Made by a program: the position numbers and the translations under genes. DNA of 64,000 nt from Burkholderiaceae bacterium (lineage in GTDB: Bacteria > Pseudomonadota > Gammaproteobacteria > Burkholderiales > Burkholderiaceae): NCBI GenBank assembly GCA_947448695.1, contig CANFOL010000001.1, positions 62,001 through 126,000 of the forward strand, written 5' to 3'. Below the pieces are notes generated by a model that was not told where the DNA came from, made no database searches, and was given only the letters and a program-made list of their open reading frames with translations. Shown here one piece after another: positions 63,445 through 64,000 of the stretch; positions within the stretch are counted from its first letter, which is position 1, and each line of letters opens with the position of its first letter.

Positions 63445-63698
63445 TTGCTGACGCGCAGACCCTTTCTAGACTTCGCTGGAGTGCTAGAAGGGGTTTGCTA
63501 GAAAATGATTTGATTATTGAGCGATTTTTTAATCGATACATTAATTCATTAACCATGGAAGATGTGTTTGCCATGGATCAGCTTTTAGACCTGAGTGATA
63601 ATGATTTATTAGATTTACTGTTGAAGCGGAAAGAACTTGAAGGGGCTTTAGCGAATCCGGATGTAATTAAAATATTACAGATGATGCGCGAACAGTAG
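63441..63698 (+). CDS. sdhE: FAD assembly factor SdhE
   Basis: The 85-aa protein has the RGxxE-type motif in LRWSARRGLLENDLIIERFF and the helical remainder of the SdhE/YgfY family, which promotes covalent flavinylation of SdhA. Its place directly after sdhB with a 4-bp overlap fits this role. Confidence 0.92.
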   Translation: MIADAQTLSRLRWSARRGLLENDLIIERFFNRYINSLTMEDVFAMDQLLDLSDNDLLDLLLKRKELEGALANPDVIKILQMMREQ

Positions 63699-63774
63699 AA
63701 TTTAGTGTTTAAGATGAAAAAATAACGAGCCGTGTTCTATTAATATAATGATTTGAATGGAAGGAAACCCTGTA

Positions 63775-64000
63775 ATGACCCCCTCTGAAATTAAAGCCAC
63801 ACTATCTTTTTCTGACGGCTCACCAGCTATTGAGATGCCAATTTATAAAGGATCTGTCGGTCCTGACGTAATTGATATTCGTAAACTTTATGGACAAACG
63901 GGTAAGTTCACCTATGACCCGGGCTTTATGTCTACGGCGTCATGTAATTCCAAAATTACCTTTATTGACGGTGATAAAGGCGAATTACTCTATCGTGGGT
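63775..64000 (+). CDS. gltA: Citrate synthase (type II), 3' truncated by window
   Basis: Seventy-five codons are present: [73 protein letters not shown]. This is the conserved N-terminal domain of hexameric GltA. The start ATG at 63775 has AAGGAAA upstream. It follows sdhE by 76 bp. Confidence 0.94.
   Translation, partial: MTPSEIKATLSFSDGSPAIEMPIYKGSVGPDVIDIRKLYGQTGKFTYDPGFMSTASCNSKITFIDGDKGELLYRG

Noticed and set aside
1-64000. tRNA, rRNA, CRISPR array, insertion sequence, prophage or integration site
   Set aside because: No cloverleaf-like segments, regularly spaced repeats, transposase or integrase reading frames, or attachment-type duplications were seen in the gaps between genes.

Overview
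The window is a gene-dense stretch of a low-GC (about 40% by eye) betaproteobacterial chromosome, most likely Burkholderiales and reminiscent of Polynucleobacter-type genomes. The order inference comes from the mdh / GntR / sdhCDAB-sdhE / gltA block, the DUF2863 protein and the aerobic benzoyl-CoA (box) pathway; the genus is only a guess. I see no rRNA, tRNA, insertion sequence, prophage or CRISPR. Genes are tightly packed, and six convergent gene pairs overlap at their 3' ends.

Region 1 (1-17.2 kb) is aerobic benzoate catabolism. A partial molybdenum hydroxylase subunit converges on a minus-strand operon boxC-boxB-boxA-3-hydroxyacyl-CoA dehydrogenase. The regulator boxR follows in the same orientation with its own gap, and diverges from a ten-gene plus-strand operon: a DUF4863 protein, boxD, benzoate-CoA ligase, an alpha/beta hydrolase and a complete branched-chain-amino-acid-type ABC transporter that presumably imports benzoate. 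A shared ATAATTCAT element near both promoters is a candidate BoxR operator.

Region 2 (17.2-21.1 kb) has a two-gene Rieske oxygenase that looks like salicylate 5-hydroxylase (nagGH), a DsbA/FrnE-like protein and a Pif1-like helicase.

Region 3 (21.1-40.2 kb) is a second, less easily named catabolic island. It has a second ABC importer with two paralogous binding proteins, an ACMSD-like amidohydrolase, two beta-hydroxyacid dehydrogenases, a two-subunit molybdenum hydroxylase, an HbpS/GlcG protein, a flavin reductase, an LLM flavin monooxygenase, two alpha/beta hydrolases (one lacking its nucleophile), a Gfo/Idh/MocA oxidoreductase, an amidase and a TetR regulator. Six copies of a palindrome (AATGAT-N6-ATCATT type) lie at promoters across 30.0-37.9 kb and tie these genes into one probable TetR regulon. 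The substrate is unknown; an aromatic or N-heterocyclic acid is plausible. This is the best candidate for an undescribed system here.

Region 4 (40.2-54.5 kb) mixes housekeeping genes (dus, Smr protein, rarA, purU) with catabolic functions: an acrylyl-CoA-reductase-like MDR, hydroxypyruvate isomerase, Fe-alcohol dehydrogenase, fumarylpyruvate-hydrolase-like protein, pcaIJ-like CoA transferase, pcaF-like thiolase, nitroreductase and acyl-CoA dehydrogenase. The thiolase and CoA transferase could complete the lower box/beta-ketoadipate route. A decayed helix-turn-helix gene lies at 46.5-46.8 kb.

Region 5 (54.6-64 kb) is core metabolism: yaaA, DUF2863, a small exported protein, a CitE-like lyase, malate dehydrogenase, a GntR regulator, succinate dehydrogenase sdhCDAB with assembly factor sdhE, and the start of citrate synthase.
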